A stretch of 49,523 bases of DNA, taken from contig JBMNCO010000246.1 of NCBI GenBank assembly GCA_049366815.1, positions 1 through 49,523 on the forward strand. Reading direction: 5' to 3'. The position numbers and the translations under genes were made by a program. The notes under the pieces were generated by a model that was not told where the DNA came from, did no database searches, and worked only from the letters and a program-made list of their open reading frames with translations. This DNA comes from CAYNYM01 sp049366815 (lineage in GTDB: Bacteria > Desulfobacterota > DSM-4660 > Desulfatiglandales > HGW-15). Below are positions 17,339 through 26,310 of the stretch, piece after piece; the first letter of the stretch is position 1, and each line of letters opens with the position of its first letter.

Positions 17339-19024
17339 ATGATAAAGATGACCGGTGCAGAGATCATCATTCGTCTGCTGGAACGCCAGGGAATCCGCAC
17401 CATTGCGGGGATCCCGGGAGGATCCAATCTGCCATTGTATGACGCCCTTTCCAGGAGTGACAAGATCCACCACGTCCTTGCGCGTCACGAACAGGGGGCG
17501 GGATTCATCGCCCAGGGGATGGCCCGTGTCACAGGGCGCCCCCAGGTGTGTCTCGCGACTTCAGGACCGGGCGCCACGAATATGCTGACCGCCGTTGCCG
17601 ACGCCAAGCTGGACTCGATCCCCTTGATTTGTATCACCGGCCAGGTCCCGGCATCCCTGATCGGCACCGACGCCTTTCAGGAGGTCGATACCTACGGATT
17701 GAGTATACCCATCACCAAACACAATTTTTTGGTTCGCTCCGCCCCCAACCTGCTCAAGGTGATTCCCGAGGCCTTCCGTATCGCCGCCTCGGGGCGGCCG
17801 GGACCCGTGTTGATCGATGTCCCCAAGGACGTCCAGTGCGAGACGGTTGAATTTGAGGCCTGGCCCCAACCCGGACGCCCGGATCCGCCACCCGCCTTTG
17901 ATGCGGCCGATCTCAAGCGCGCCGCAGAGATGATCAACGATGCCAGGAGGCCGGTCCTTTACCTGGGCGGAGGCGTGATTCAGGCGGACGCCTCCGGGCC
18001 CGCCGTCCAATTGTCCGAAAAGGCTTCAATTCCTGCGACCATGACCCTCATGGGGCTGGGCGCCATACCGACGGATCATCCCCATGCCCTCGGCATGCTG
18101 GGGATGCACGCGGCCCGTTACACCAACCTGGCCCTGGAACACTGCGACCTGCTCATCGCCGCCGGTGTCCGCTTCGATGACCGCGCTACGGGAAAGGTTC
18201 CCCAATTCTGCCCCGGGGCAAAAATCATTCATATTGACATCGACCCCGCCGAACTCGGCAAGATCAAGATGCCCCATGTCGGGATCGTCGGAGATATCGC
18301 CGAGTTTCTGGGTGCGCTGTGGCCGATCGTCAAAGAAACGCCTCGTCCTGAGTGGTTGACCTTCATTGCGGACCTTAAACAAAAATATCCCATCGAGAGG
18401 CCCAATGCCGAAGACCTTTGCTCCCCCTATGGTCTGGTCCTTCAAACCGCCCGTCTCTTGAATGACGATGCCGTCATCGCCACGGATGTCGGCCAGCACC
18501 AGATGTGGACAGCCCAGGTCTTTCCCTTCCGGCGTCCCCGACAATTTCTCACCTCGGGCGGCCTCGGGACTATGGGTTTCGGTATGCCTGCGGCGATCGG
18601 CGCAGCCCTGGCCTGTCCGGACCGCAAGGTCATTTGCTTCAGCGGAGACGGGAGCCTGATGATGAACATTCAGGAACTGGCGACGGCCGTGGAAGAAAGG
18701 GTCGACATCAAGATCATCCTGATGAACAACAACTCCCTCGGGCTGGTGCACCAGCAGCAGGACCTCTTCTATGGCAAGCGAATCTACGCCTCCCTGTTTC
18801 AGGCGCGGGCCGATTTCATCACCATTGCCAGGGGGTTCGGGCTGAAGGCCTTTGACCTGTCAGACCGTGCTGATCCAGCGGCAACGCTTGCCCGCGCCCT
18901 CGACGAACAGGGCCCCTGCCTCATCCACGCCCCCATCGGGGCAAAAGAAATGGTCTATCCCATGGTGCCTCCAGGCGCCGCAAATAAAGACATGATTGGA
19001 GGAGAAACCCATGCCGACGCATAA
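17339..19024 (+). CDS. ilvB: Acetolactate synthase, large (catalytic) subunit
   Basis: 561-aa thiamine-diphosphate enzyme that condenses two pyruvates, or pyruvate with 2-oxobutyrate, in the first common step of Val, Leu and Ile synthesis. The N-terminal pyrimidine domain has the catalytic Glu in RHEQGAGF, the central domain has the FAD-binding region, and the C-terminal domain has GDGSLMMNIQEL...MNNNSLG as the ThDP/Mg motif. Length is normal. GGAG lies 9 nt before the ATG. The stop overlaps ilvN by 14 nt. No ilvC follows, so the rest of the pathway is elsewhere. Expression is probably attenuated by the upstream Val/Leu leader. Confidence 0.95.
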   Translation: MIKMTGAEIIIRLLERQGIRTIAGIPGGSNLPLYDALSRSDKIHHVLARHEQGAGFIAQGMARVTGRPQVCLATSGPGATNMLTAVADAKLDSIPLICITGQVPASLIGTDAFQEVDTYGLSIPITKHNFLVRSAPNLLKVIPEAFRIAASGRPGPVLIDVPKDVQCETVEFEAWPQPGRPDPPPAFDAADLKRAAEMINDARRPVLYLGGGVIQADASGPAVQLSEKASIPATMTLMGLGAIPTDHPHALGMLGMHAARYTNLALEHCDLLIAAGVRFDDRATGKVPQFCPGAKIIHIDIDPAELGKIKMPHVGIVGDIAEFLGALWPIVKETPRPEWLTFIADLKQKYPIERPNAEDLCSPYGLVLQTARLLNDDAVIATDVGQHQMWTAQVFPFRRPRQFLTSGGLGTMGFGMPAAIGAALACPDRKVICFSGDGSLMMNIQELATAVEERVDIKIILMNNNSLGLVHQQQDLFYGKRIYASLFQARADFITIARGFGLKAFDLSDRADPAATLARALDEQGPCLIHAPIGAKEMVYPMVPPGAANKDMIGGETHADA

Positions 19025-19361
19025 ACATGAAACCCAAGACCCCTCTCGACACGCCCTGTTGGAATTGATCGTAAACAACCACCCCGGGGTCATGTCTCAG
19101 ATCTGCGGTCTATTCTCTCGACGGGCATTTAATCTCGAAGGCATTCTGTGTACGCCCATCGGCCAGGGCGAACAGAGCCGCATCCGGCTGCTCGTCAGCG
19201 AAGATCAGCGGCTGGATCAGATGATCAAGCAGATACTCAAACTGGAAGACGTGATCGACCTGCGCCGCTGCGGTGCGGATCATCAGGTCTTCGCGCGGCT
19301 GGATCAGGTCTTTCAGGAGCCCTGGGATCAGGATGCGCAGGCCTCCCGGGAAGCCGCTTGA
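19011..19361 (+). CDS. ilvN: Acetolactate synthase, small regulatory subunit
   Basis: 116-aa ACT-domain protein that binds the catalytic subunit and confers valine feedback inhibition. The ACT core is HALLELIVNNHPGVMSQICGLFSRRAFNLEGI, written here in two parts: HALLELIVNNHPGVM then SQICGLFSRRAFNLEGI. It is short, like E. coli IlvN, and lacks the second domain of IlvH. GGAGGAG lies 6 nt before the ATG at 19011, inside the end of ilvB, so translation is coupled. A longer frame from 18996 is less likely. It ends 7 nt from the convergent cyclase-family gene. Confidence 0.92.
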   Translation: MPTHKHETQDPSRHALLELIVNNHPGVMSQICGLFSRRAFNLEGILCTPIGQGEQSRIRLLVSEDQRLDQMIKQILKLEDVIDLRRCGADHQVFARLDQVFQEPWDQDAQASREAA

Positions 19362-19368
19362 CGGCTTC

Positions 19369-20016
19369 CTACCGCTCCACCACGGCTACCGCGCGGCAGG
19401 GCGCACCACTGAAGCCCAGAAAAGGCGGGGCGAGCACGATGAGTTCGCATTCATCGGCATCGATGAGGGTCAGGTTCCGAAGGGCCTCCAGGTGCACAAT
19501 GCCTGCACCCAAAAGCGTCTTGTGGATCGCCTCGTCGGGGTCACCGACGGGGCTCGGGGAGGGCGTGTCCATCCCCAGCAAGGCCGGCCTTCTGGCGGCC
19601 AGGTATCTGGCGGCCTCCAGATCAAGGCATGGAAAATTGTCGAAGAAGCGGCCCTCTCTGAACCTGAGGTCCCAGCCGGTCTTCAGGACCACCCGGCTCC
19701 CCGGCGCGAGCCGTTTTTGAAAGACTTCCAGGTCTTCCCTCGTGATGACACCGCCTTCTCCTTTTCGGGTGAGGTCCAGGATCACGGCCCTGCCGATCAG
19801 GGTCTCCAGGGGAATCTGCTCCAGGGTAAGACCGCCTTTGATGAAATGGGAGGGGGCGTCCAGGTGGGTGCCCACATGGTTGCTGAACCATACGGACTGG
19901 ACTGAACAGCCATCTCTGTCGATGGTCTTGGATTCCAGAATCTCCGGTCCGGCCTCCCCGGGCCACATGGGGATGTCTTTCCGGAGGCCATAGGTCAAAT
20001 CAAGGTAGATCTTCAT
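19369..20016 (-). CDS. Cyclase family / kynurenine formamidase-like hydrolase
   Basis: 215-aa metal-dependent hydrolase of the cyclase family. The signature HVGTHLDAPSHF (HxGTHxDxPxH) lies at residues about 47-58 and supplies metal ligands. Further matches are LLGMDTPSPSP and the late segment LAPPFLGFSGAPCRAVAV. Members include bacterial kynurenine formamidase (KynB) and isatin hydrolase; no tryptophan-degradation neighbours are present, so the substrate is open. GGGGTGAT precedes the ATG. Confidence 0.85.
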   Translation of the reverse strand: MKIYLDLTYGLRKDIPMWPGEAGPEILESKTIDRDGCSVQSVWFSNHVGTHLDAPSHFIKGGLTLEQIPLETLIGRAVILDLTRKGEGGVITREDLEVFQKRLAPGSRVVLKTGWDLRFREGRFFDNFPCLDLEAARYLAARRPALLGMDTPSPSPVGDPDEAIHKTLLGAGIVHLEALRNLTLIDADECELIVLAPPFLGFSGAPCRAVAVVER

Positions 20017-20219
20017 TGGTTATCACCCCGTTTACAGAGGAAGGGGACCTCTTGTCGTGTTCTGAAATGACGACTGTATCTGCGCGCCGGCCTCACTGCA
20101 GATTCCGCTGGGGCGGTCCTCAGGGCCGCTCCAGGGCATTTTTTTACGACCTGATGCACGCCTGTCCTGGATCGCAGGGTCAGAAGAAAATTTTCGGAAG
20201 CGGTTTTTGTGCAGACTCG

Positions 20220-20618
20220 TTACCCCCTGCGGTTTACCTCGGAGATCTGCTTGTTAAGGGTCCAATAGTCATAGATGTATCCGAGGCCGAAGAGGCCGCC
20301 CGTCACAAGATAGATGATCCCGGTCACCCACTTTCCCAAGTACATCCGGTGGATGCCCAGAAGGCCCAGAAAGGTCAGCAGGATCCAGGCCACGTTGTAG
20401 TTGATCCTTCCTGCAACGAACCTCATGTCGGCCTTGCGGTCCATCGAGGGGATCAGGAAGAGATCCACGATCCAGCCAATAAACAAGAGTCCCAGCGTAA
20501 AGAAGTAGATCGTGCCCGAAATCGGCCTGCCATAGTAGAATCGATGCGCGCCCAGAAACCCAAAGAGCCAGAGCAGGTAGGCCATCGCCTTGCTGTGTGT
20601 ATCCGGGTTACCCGCCAT
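20220..20618 (-). CDS. Tandem TM2-domain membrane protein
   Basis: 132-aa protein with two copies of the TM2 motif: GFLGAHRFYYGRPISGTIYF from about residue 20 and GLLGIHRMYLGKWVTGIIYL from about residue 85. Each is followed by a second hydrophobic helix ending with a conserved Asp (GWIVDLF and GYIYDYW), so four membrane segments in total. TM2 proteins have no fixed function. AAAGGAG lies 8 nt before the ATG. It is downstream of the flavoprotein gene on the same strand and may be co-transcribed. Confidence 0.85.
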   Translation of the reverse strand: MAGNPDTHSKAMAYLLWLFGFLGAHRFYYGRPISGTIYFFTLGLLFIGWIVDLFLIPSMDRKADMRFVAGRINYNVAWILLTFLGLLGIHRMYLGKWVTGIIYLVTGGLFGLGYIYDYWTLNKQISEVNRRG

Positions 20619-20669
20619 GCTGCAAGCTCCTTTGATCCAGGTCTGAAGGTGAAGGGGGCGGCAGTCCGG

Positions 20670-21395
20670 TCATTCCTCTTTTAGCCCGTCCAGGGCCTCC
20701 TGGAACGCCTGGTTGGAGACCTTCACGAACTTTTCCAGAGGGAGGAGTTCCCGGCAGACGACGGCCAGGGTTTCAGGAGACATCTCACCCGCCTCCACGA
20801 CCTGTCTTCCGGCCTCCCTTGCCGCCTCCAGGATATCCGTCACCGGTCTTCCCAAATCGGCCATGCCTTTGAAGGTCCCTCCGCTCGGCCGGATCAAGGC
20901 CCCGACGAAATCACGGCCTATCGTGCGGCAAAAGGCCTTCATGTGGACCAGCAGTGGATCAAAATTGTCGTTCTCCCAGAATCCGCAGGTCGAGACCAGC
21001 ACGACCTTACCCGGTTTTGTCCCCTCCCTATGCGGATGGCAACAGTGCCCGTCACGGATTTCCACAAACGGCAGGACCAGCGGGACCAACCGATCCATGA
21101 GGTTCTTCATGGGACCGCTCACTCCGTCGAAATAGACGGGGGTGGCAAAGACCCAGATGTCGGCCGCCCGCAGTCGGGGATAGAGTTTCGCCATGTCATC
21201 CTTGTAGATGCAGGTCCCCGGCCTCTTGAACCAGCAGTGCAGTTCCCCCGCGCAGGGCCTGATCTTGAGTCTTCCGGTAAAAAAGAGGTCCACATCAGCC
21301 CCTGCAGCCCGCATACCCTCGAGGAAAGGGTCCAAGAGCAGGGCGGTGTTCCCCTCCGCCATGTTGGGACTACAATTGAAGGCCAATATTTGCAT
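20670..21395 (-). CDS. NADPH-dependent FMN reductase/flavodoxin-fold protein
   Basis: 241-aa flavoprotein of the iron-sulfur-flavoprotein/NADPH FMN reductase group. MQILAFNCSPN followed by GNTALLLDPFLEGM is the FMN phosphate-binding loop, and ATPVYFDGVSGPMKNLMDR is the second flavin loop. Cys residues in the RPCAGELHCWFKRPGTC segment resemble the region that binds a cluster in iron-sulfur flavoproteins, although the spacing is not the classical compact one. The start at 21395 fits the family; a longer frame adds five residues. A redox role in an anaerobe is likely but the partner is unknown. Confidence 0.82.
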   Translation of the reverse strand: MQILAFNCSPNMAEGNTALLLDPFLEGMRAAGADVDLFFTGRLKIRPCAGELHCWFKRPGTCIYKDDMAKLYPRLRAADIWVFATPVYFDGVSGPMKNLMDRLVPLVLPFVEIRDGHCCHPHREGTKPGKVVLVSTCGFWENDNFDPLLVHMKAFCRTIGRDFVGALIRPSGGTFKGMADLGRPVTDILEAAREAGRQVVEAGEMSPETLAVVCRELLPLEKFVKVSNQAFQEALDGLKEE

Positions 21396-21450
21396 CGGTC
21401 TACCCCTCAATCTTCTTCGAACATTCCGGGGCTCATAAGCGGTGGTCGTG

Positions 21451-21483
21451 AAAAAGAAAAACCCCGCTCACATGATGAGGGGG
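21451..21483 (-). terminator. Terminator after the receiver-domain gene
   Basis: On the minus strand CCCCCTCA and TGAGCGGGG form an 8-bp stem with one bulged C, followed by TTTTTCTTTTT. It lies 30 nt downstream of the receiver gene and separates it from the flavoprotein gene. Confidence 0.7.
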
Positions 21484-21512
21484 CTCCCCGCCTGTAGAAG
21501 TGGGCGGAAATC

Positions 21513-22016
21513 TTAGAGGCCGCGGTATTCGGACAGCTTTTTTTCCCAAAATTCCTTTTCCTTCTCCCTCCAATTGGGTCCTGTAAAGCGTTTGTCATAA
21601 AAATTGCCCAACCTTTCAAACCACTTGACCCAGGCATTCTTCTTTTTGCTCTGGGCTTCAATGACATCCGCTACAAAGAGGCCGATCTTGCTCATCTCAT
21701 CTTTCGGGGCATAATAGGCCGCACCCTCTTCGGCCGATTTTTTCAAATTCTCCTCGGTCAATGCATGCGCGGTGAGCATAAGGGCAGGAATTCCTTGATT
21801 TTTCGCGATTTCCAGGAGATCAAACCCCCTGACTCCCATAATATCGAGAATCGCCACATCATAGGTGTTTTTTTCGAGCATTTGCTTCGCTTCATCGAAG
21901 GACTGGGCCGCATCCACCTTGCACACATCCAGAAGCTCTAAAAGCATCTCGAGGACCTCTTTTTCGTCGTCCACTATCAGAACCTTTTTTCCTGCGATGA
22001 TCTTCTCCGGATCCAT
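21513..22016 (-). CDS. Stand-alone response regulator receiver protein
   Basis: 167-aa protein with one CheY-like receiver domain (residues about 10-125). Asp16-Asp17 form the acidic pocket, Asp58 in ILDIMGVRGFDLL is the phosphorylation site, Thr82 is the switch residue and Lys105 the invariant Lys. A basic, Trp-rich tail of about 40 residues follows, with no DNA-binding or enzymatic output domain visible. No histidine kinase gene is adjacent, so the cognate sensor is unlinked. GGAG lies about 9 nt before the ATG. Confidence 0.88.
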   Translation of the reverse strand: MDPEKIIAGKKVLIVDDEKEVLEMLLELLDVCKVDAAQSFDEAKQMLEKNTYDVAILDIMGVRGFDLLEIAKNQGIPALMLTAHALTEENLKKSAEEGAAYYAPKDEMSKIGLFVADVIEAQSKKKNAWVKWFERLGNFYDKRFTGPNWREKEKEFWEKKLSEYRGL

Positions 22017-22295
22017 TCTCTATTCTCCTCTCAAAAGCGATGGGCAATTTTTGACCGTTATTTTCAGTTGTCGGTTTGGCTGCATCAAAAAATTTGTCAA
22101 AATCAAGTTTCACATATCTTATAATATAGACAAATCTGAAGACTCGTCAATCCTAAAGGAGATTCAATAAAACTATATGAGACATCAACTCCTGTCAGAG
22201 ATAGAACACGTTGCCCCACGCAGGGCCCGGCACATTGTCTTTGCCGAGAACCATTCGGGCTCTTCGAAGGTACATCGGAGAGCCACACAAAGCGC

Positions 22296-23087
22296 TCAGG
22301 GTTCTTCGCGCGAATAAAGGTCCTCTACGATCTCTGAAGCCGCTTTTCTGACCTTCTCATCATCATCTCTGATGGCCTCTTCCAACCTGCTCATGACCTT
22401 TTCCTCTCCGATTTGCCCCAGAGCCTTCACCAGTCTTTCTTTGAGGGATGTGTCGGGTGCCCCCCGAAGGGCCTCCCCAACCCGGCTCTTGATTTCCGCG
22501 TCGTCCTGGTTGGCCAAGAAAGCGGCCAGTTCACTATAGGTTGCGCGGCCATCGTTTTCATCATCCGGCTCATCCGATTCTTCATTATTGATCTCGGTAT
22601 CCTCGACTGTCACCTCATCCACGGATTCAACTCGTTGAGAGTCGTCCTCTCGAACGGTCCGGTTGACCATCTCTTGTCTGAAATTCATTGAGACGGAACG
22701 ATTTCCGTCTTCCGGGTAAAAGATGACCATTCTGAGCCTTTCACTATCCGGCTGAGCACCCTCGTTTTCATAGATCAAGGCGTAATTGGTCTTTCGCATG
22801 ATTTTTTTCAGCCCTTCTTCTAAGGGGATATCGGAAAATTGTAGGGATACCATCTCCTCACTGTGGGGACTTGGTGTTATTTCGATACCGGCTTCCCGTG
22901 CTACAGATTCGAGGATCTTGGAAAGAGGCACCCTTTCAGCCCTGAGCGTGAGCAGCCTGTTGACCGGATCAAACTTGCAGGTATAGGGACCGGCCATAGC
23001 CGTAGCAGGAAGGAGGGTCAGGGTGACCAAAATCCCCGTGAATATCTGGATGCCGGAAATTACTCTGGATCTGAGTGAAAACACCAT
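22296..23087 (-). CDS. Exported protein with STN-like domain and HEAT repeats
   Basis: 263-aa protein with a signal peptide (hydrophobic segment SGIQIFTGILVTLTLLPATA). A region with the pattern of secretin/TonB short N-terminal (STN) domains follows at about residues 40-105 (VPLSKILESVAREAGIEI and LQFSDIPLEEGLKKIMRKT). A very acidic linker (EDTEINNEESDEPDDEND) is next. The C-terminal part has HEAT-type repeats (SLKERLVKALGQIGEEKVMSRLEEAI). It probably acts in the periplasm as a scaffold. I chose ATG 23087, since it opens the signal peptide and has GGAG 9 nt upstream. Function is unknown. Confidence 0.7.
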   Translation of the reverse strand: MVFSLRSRVISGIQIFTGILVTLTLLPATAMAGPYTCKFDPVNRLLTLRAERVPLSKILESVAREAGIEITPSPHSEEMVSLQFSDIPLEEGLKKIMRKTNYALIYENEGAQPDSERLRMVIFYPEDGNRSVSMNFRQEMVNRTVREDDSQRVESVDEVTVEDTEINNEESDEPDDENDGRATYSELAAFLANQDDAEIKSRVGEALRGAPDTSLKERLVKALGQIGEEKVMSRLEEAIRDDDEKVRKAASEIVEDLYSREEP

Positions 23088-23277
23088 GGCTCTGTGCTCC
23101 GGGTGGGTCACGGGGAACCGACGGGCCCACGACCCGCTGGCATCGGACCGGGAGATAAGATGGCGCGCACGTCCCCTTACCGTTGCCCAGGTCTGTGAAA
23201 CCGGACCAGGGCATTGGGTTGATCCAAAAGATGCCCCTTGCTTTGAGGCGCAATCCCTTATCAGTCTGGCCGGTGCA

Positions 23278-23625
23278 TCAGCCGAAGGTCTTTCCGTCCC
23301 ACCCCCAGTCAACGGCGGCTATATCCATGAAATTGATATAGAGTCTTTCAGGGGAAATCCCAAGGGATATCTTCAGCAGGGAGGCCAGCTCCGCTGAAAT
23401 GGCCCGGTTGACCTCCTCATTGAGTCCGCCGATACTCCGGACCTCCACAAACGCCGCATCTCCCCCGGTCCCAGACATCATCGTGGACACATCCCCGATG
23501 GTCACCATGACATAGTGCTCCGGCTTTCCGATTTTTTCGGCAATGATTTTGGACAGAGACGAGAGCAGGTTTTTTTGTCTTTCCTCGGTCATCTTGACCG
23601 ATGTCTGAAGCCTGATCAGGGGCAT
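23278..23625 (-). CDS. MIF/phenylpyruvate tautomerase family protein
   Basis: 115-aa protein of the MIF family in the tautomerase superfamily. Pro2, exposed after Met removal, is the catalytic base. The family pattern runs through EKIGKPEHYVMVTI, SIGGLNEEVNRAIS and the C-terminal RLYINFMDIAAVDWGWDGKTF. It would form trimers and tautomerise phenylpyruvate-like enols; the physiological role in bacteria is usually unclear. AAGGAGG lies 7 nt before the ATG. An AT-rich stretch about 60-120 nt upstream probably holds its promoter. Confidence 0.9.
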   Translation of the reverse strand: MPLIRLQTSVKMTEERQKNLLSSLSKIIAEKIGKPEHYVMVTIGDVSTMMSGTGGDAAFVEVRSIGGLNEEVNRAISAELASLLKISLGISPERLYINFMDIAAVDWGWDGKTFG

Positions 23626-23882
23626 GGCTTTCCTCCTTTTTCCGGGATTGGATAGGCATTCTCACCTCTCACTGCATTCTATAACTGATCCGGATCTCTT
23701 CGAAAAGTAATTTCAAGCCAGCCTTGTAATATATAATATTTTGCAGCCAATATCAGTGCAAGGATAAATCGAATTCCGGGGGATTCCTGATCTGCCTCTC
23801 CAAACCGGTACCCCCTCCTACAATCCTGCAGGATCAGTGGTGTCCAAAAGAAAGCAATTTTGTGCCCAGCCCGCGATTAATT

Positions 23883-24602
23883 TTATGGGACATAAATTCC
23901 CATGGATGCCAGTTCTTCGACAACCAGGGCCTCCCACCCCCTGTTTGCCCTGGGGTTGGCCGGGCTTGGATGACTGATCCCTCCGATCTGGACATCGCGT
24001 CCGACCAATGCCTTTCGTGCCCGCGCTTCTGCAAACCGTCCGATGCCCACCACCCATCGCGGTTTTATCTCTTCTATGGTCCTCCGGAGGGCCCGGTCAC
24101 AGATCTCAAGCAGGGGATTCTTTTCCGAGGCCCTGAGATTGTCGGGGGTACGGTTCCGCCCGCTTTCTTCTATAAAGAGCAAGGGACAGTAATTGGCTAC
24201 AAAGAAACGGGAAAAGAACCGCTCAGGCGTCCCATAGGCCCTCCTGGCCCACCCCCACAGGCGTTTGCCGCTGACCTCACGACGCATGCAGGCAAGACCC
24301 TCGATAGGCCGCTTCGGGTGCACCGCGCCGGGAGCGCCCACGGGGACGTGAATCCCGAGCCATTCCCTTACAGCATGGACATCTCCAAAGGGCACGCCGG
24401 TCTGGGCCATGCCCCACGGGCCGGGATTCATGCCCAACAGGACAATCTCCTTCGGGGGCGTCCCATAGCGTCTCAGATATTCTTCGTAGGCCGACCTGGC
24501 ATACTCGAGTGGGTTGTAGACATGCGTGACCGGTGGCCCATAACGCATAGGACGAAGGTCTTTTATCAGTTCATCGATGATCTCTGCCGCCTCCATGCCC
24601 AT
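23883..24602 (-). CDS. SMUG1-type uracil-DNA glycosylase (family 3)
   Basis: 239-aa DNA repair enzyme that excises uracil and some oxidised pyrimidines. Motif 1 is GMNPGPWGMAQTGVPFGD with the catalytic Asn59, and motif 2 is SHPSPANPRANRGW with His211. These are hallmarks of SMUG1, a family best known in animals but with bacterial members in Geobacter-like organisms. A substrate-recognition segment FFVANYCPLLF lies between them. The gene is complete and its neighbour is an HNH nuclease. There is no sign of recent transfer in codon use that I can see. Confidence 0.9.
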   Translation of the reverse strand: MGMEAAEIIDELIKDLRPMRYGPPVTHVYNPLEYARSAYEEYLRRYGTPPKEIVLLGMNPGPWGMAQTGVPFGDVHAVREWLGIHVPVGAPGAVHPKRPIEGLACMRREVSGKRLWGWARRAYGTPERFFSRFFVANYCPLLFIEESGRNRTPDNLRASEKNPLLEICDRALRRTIEEIKPRWVVGIGRFAEARARKALVGRDVQIGGISHPSPANPRANRGWEALVVEELASMGIYVP

Positions 24603-24724
24603 AAAGCTCCACGCCCGGGTCTATTGCTTCCAGCGCCTCCATTCTTGATCCGGCTCTCCCGATTCCTTCTCAATTCACGAACAGGGCGGGTTCACCCGCA
24701 TCGATCCTGTGTACCCGACCCAGG

Positions 24725-25129
24725 TTATTCTTTCTTTTTCCTGAGCATATCCGCCAGGGCGGCAAAGGGTTTGTGGGTGACAGTCCCGCTCTGATCATCG
24801 TCCGTCTCGATGCCTTGAGCCTCTAAATGATCCAGATATCGCCTGTGCTCATTATCGTGACAATAGAGGCAAAGATTCTCCCAGTTGCTTCCGTCCGGAG
24901 GATTATTATCATGGTTGTGGTCCTTGTGGTGGACGGTCAGCAGATGGACATTCTTGTTAGTGAACTCCCGTCCACACCGGGCACATACCCAGGGGTGTAT
25001 CCTCAAGGACTGCTCACGGTACCCCCTCAGGCGCTTCTCCTGCTCCTTCCGGGCACGCGCCACAAATTCATCAATCTCTTCCTTGTCTAATTTGGTGCCT
25101 CGGGTATCACGGGGCCTTGAACTATGCAT
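24725..25129 (-). CDS. yajD: YajD family HNH nuclease
   Basis: 134-aa HNH endonuclease of the YajD family. A basic N-terminal helix (EEIDEFVARARKEQEKRLRGY) is followed by a zinc-binding HNH core with CARCGREF, the HHKDHNHDNNPPDG catalytic His stretch and NLCLYCHDNEH. The biological role is unknown. GGAGG lies 11 nt before the ATG at 25129; an ATG at 25138 is only 2 nt after it, so it is less likely. The gene precedes the SMUG1 gene by about 120 nt on the same strand. Confidence 0.88.
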   Translation of the reverse strand: MHSSRPRDTRGTKLDKEEIDEFVARARKEQEKRLRGYREQSLRIHPWVCARCGREFTNKNVHLLTVHHKDHNHDNNPPDGSNWENLCLYCHDNEHRRYLDHLEAQGIETDDDQSGTVTHKPFAALADMLRKKKE

Positions 25130-25296
25130 ATCGGTCATTACCTCCTGCGGGAATAGATACTATCTGCCGATTCTTTTTACGCCGTCCGTTCCGAATAACG
25201 ACAACGAGGGACACGTGAAAACGGAGAAGGGGTTTCTCCACAATGCTCATTGCGTTCGCCTCAGAGTTTTTGACCGGACCGGAGCCTCAAATTTTT

Positions 25297-25887
25297 TCAT
25301 GAAGTACGCTTTGTGAAATGATAGGTTTTTTCCCCTCTTGCTGAAAGCGTGAACAGTCCCCCCTCAGTCATTTCAATGACGATATCGGATTCTTTCATGT
25401 GGTGGTCACTGAAAGACAACGTGCCCCGGGGCTTCAGTACGCGGTGCAGTTCGCGCAGCACCTCATCGGGCCGCGTGAGGTCATGAAATACATCATAGAG
25501 CAAAACCACCTCAAGGCATTCATCCGGCAACCCGGTGGCGCAGGACGATAGGATCGTCTCGACATTTTTTAGGCCCCTCTTGGAGGCCGCTTTCTGAACC
25601 ATATCGAGTGCAAGAGGGTGTATGTCAAGGGCATAGATCTTCCCCGCTTCTCCAACCAGGTCAGCCAGGGGGAGGATGTAGCCGCCCGGGCCACACCCAT
25701 AATCCAGCACCCGGTATCCCGGCCCTATGCCCGCCTCTTTCAAAAAATCCGCCCGCGGCCGCATAAGGTCCCGGATTTTATATGTGAACGCCATCACTAT
25801 AAAATCGAGATTCGACTTTGGCCTGTCCATGCCTATCACCGCCGCGAGCCCATACAACCCCATGGGCAAATCAAACGCATTTTTCAC
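25297..25887 (-). CDS. Class I SAM-dependent methyltransferase
   Basis: 196-aa methyltransferase with a Rossmann-fold SAM-binding core. Motif I is VLDYGCGPGGY (about residue 60), the acidic residue after strand 2 is in YALDIHPLALDM, and motif post-II/III is LYDVFHDLTRPDEVLRELHRVLKPRG. The N-terminal extension (FDLPMGLYGLAAVIG) is mildly hydrophobic. It resembles UbiE/arsenite-type enzymes only in fold; the substrate is unknown. The start at a GTG with a weak ribosome binding site is uncertain, and an ATG eight codons later is possible. Confidence 0.82.
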   Translation of the reverse strand: MKNAFDLPMGLYGLAAVIGMDRPKSNLDFIVMAFTYKIRDLMRPRADFLKEAGIGPGYRVLDYGCGPGGYILPLADLVGEAGKIYALDIHPLALDMVQKAASKRGLKNVETILSSCATGLPDECLEVVLLYDVFHDLTRPDEVLRELHRVLKPRGTLSFSDHHMKESDIVIEMTEGGLFTLSARGEKTYHFTKRTS

Positions 25888-26310
25888 CGTCTCATGTCAC
25901 GCCCTCGCCTGCGTGGAGCAAGGCATCTCCCCCGCAATGCCGATCCGCGCGATTCCTCTGGGCACTGATCCATAAATTACCCCACAAAGTCGCCACGGTC
26001 AAGAAATCGACCGGACCCCGAGGGCGGGCGGGTCGTCAGGTGGGGACGAAAAACTCTCACCTCTACATGATGGGTTCACTCCATTGCAGCGTAAAACGGA
26101 GGGAGCGGGGCGAAGAGAATATCCCGGCCTCCCCCTGGAGCGGCCTATTCCATTTTACCCAACAGTTTGATTGCTTATCGGCGGATAGTGATTAGTCTAT
26201 TTTCAAATAAAGGGGCATCTGATAGTCTATGACCATAAAATTTTGTTTATTTGAGGAAATACTGATCGAATTTCGAGTCTTGTTGGTCTTCAAGGGTAAG
26301 GAGGGACACC
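25888..26310. other. Intergenic region before nifU with a repeated TAGTCTAT motif
   Basis: About 420 bp without a gene. The octamer TAGTCTAT occurs at 26193-26200 and again at 26223-26230, with AT-rich sequence between and after, ahead of the nifU start. This could be an operator for the Fe-S/cysteine operon. No clear -35/-10 pair or known riboswitch is visible. Confidence 0.4.

Noticed and set aside
18026..18751. Long minus-strand frame inside ilvB
   Set aside because: Antisense shadow caused by high third-position GC in a well-supported gene.
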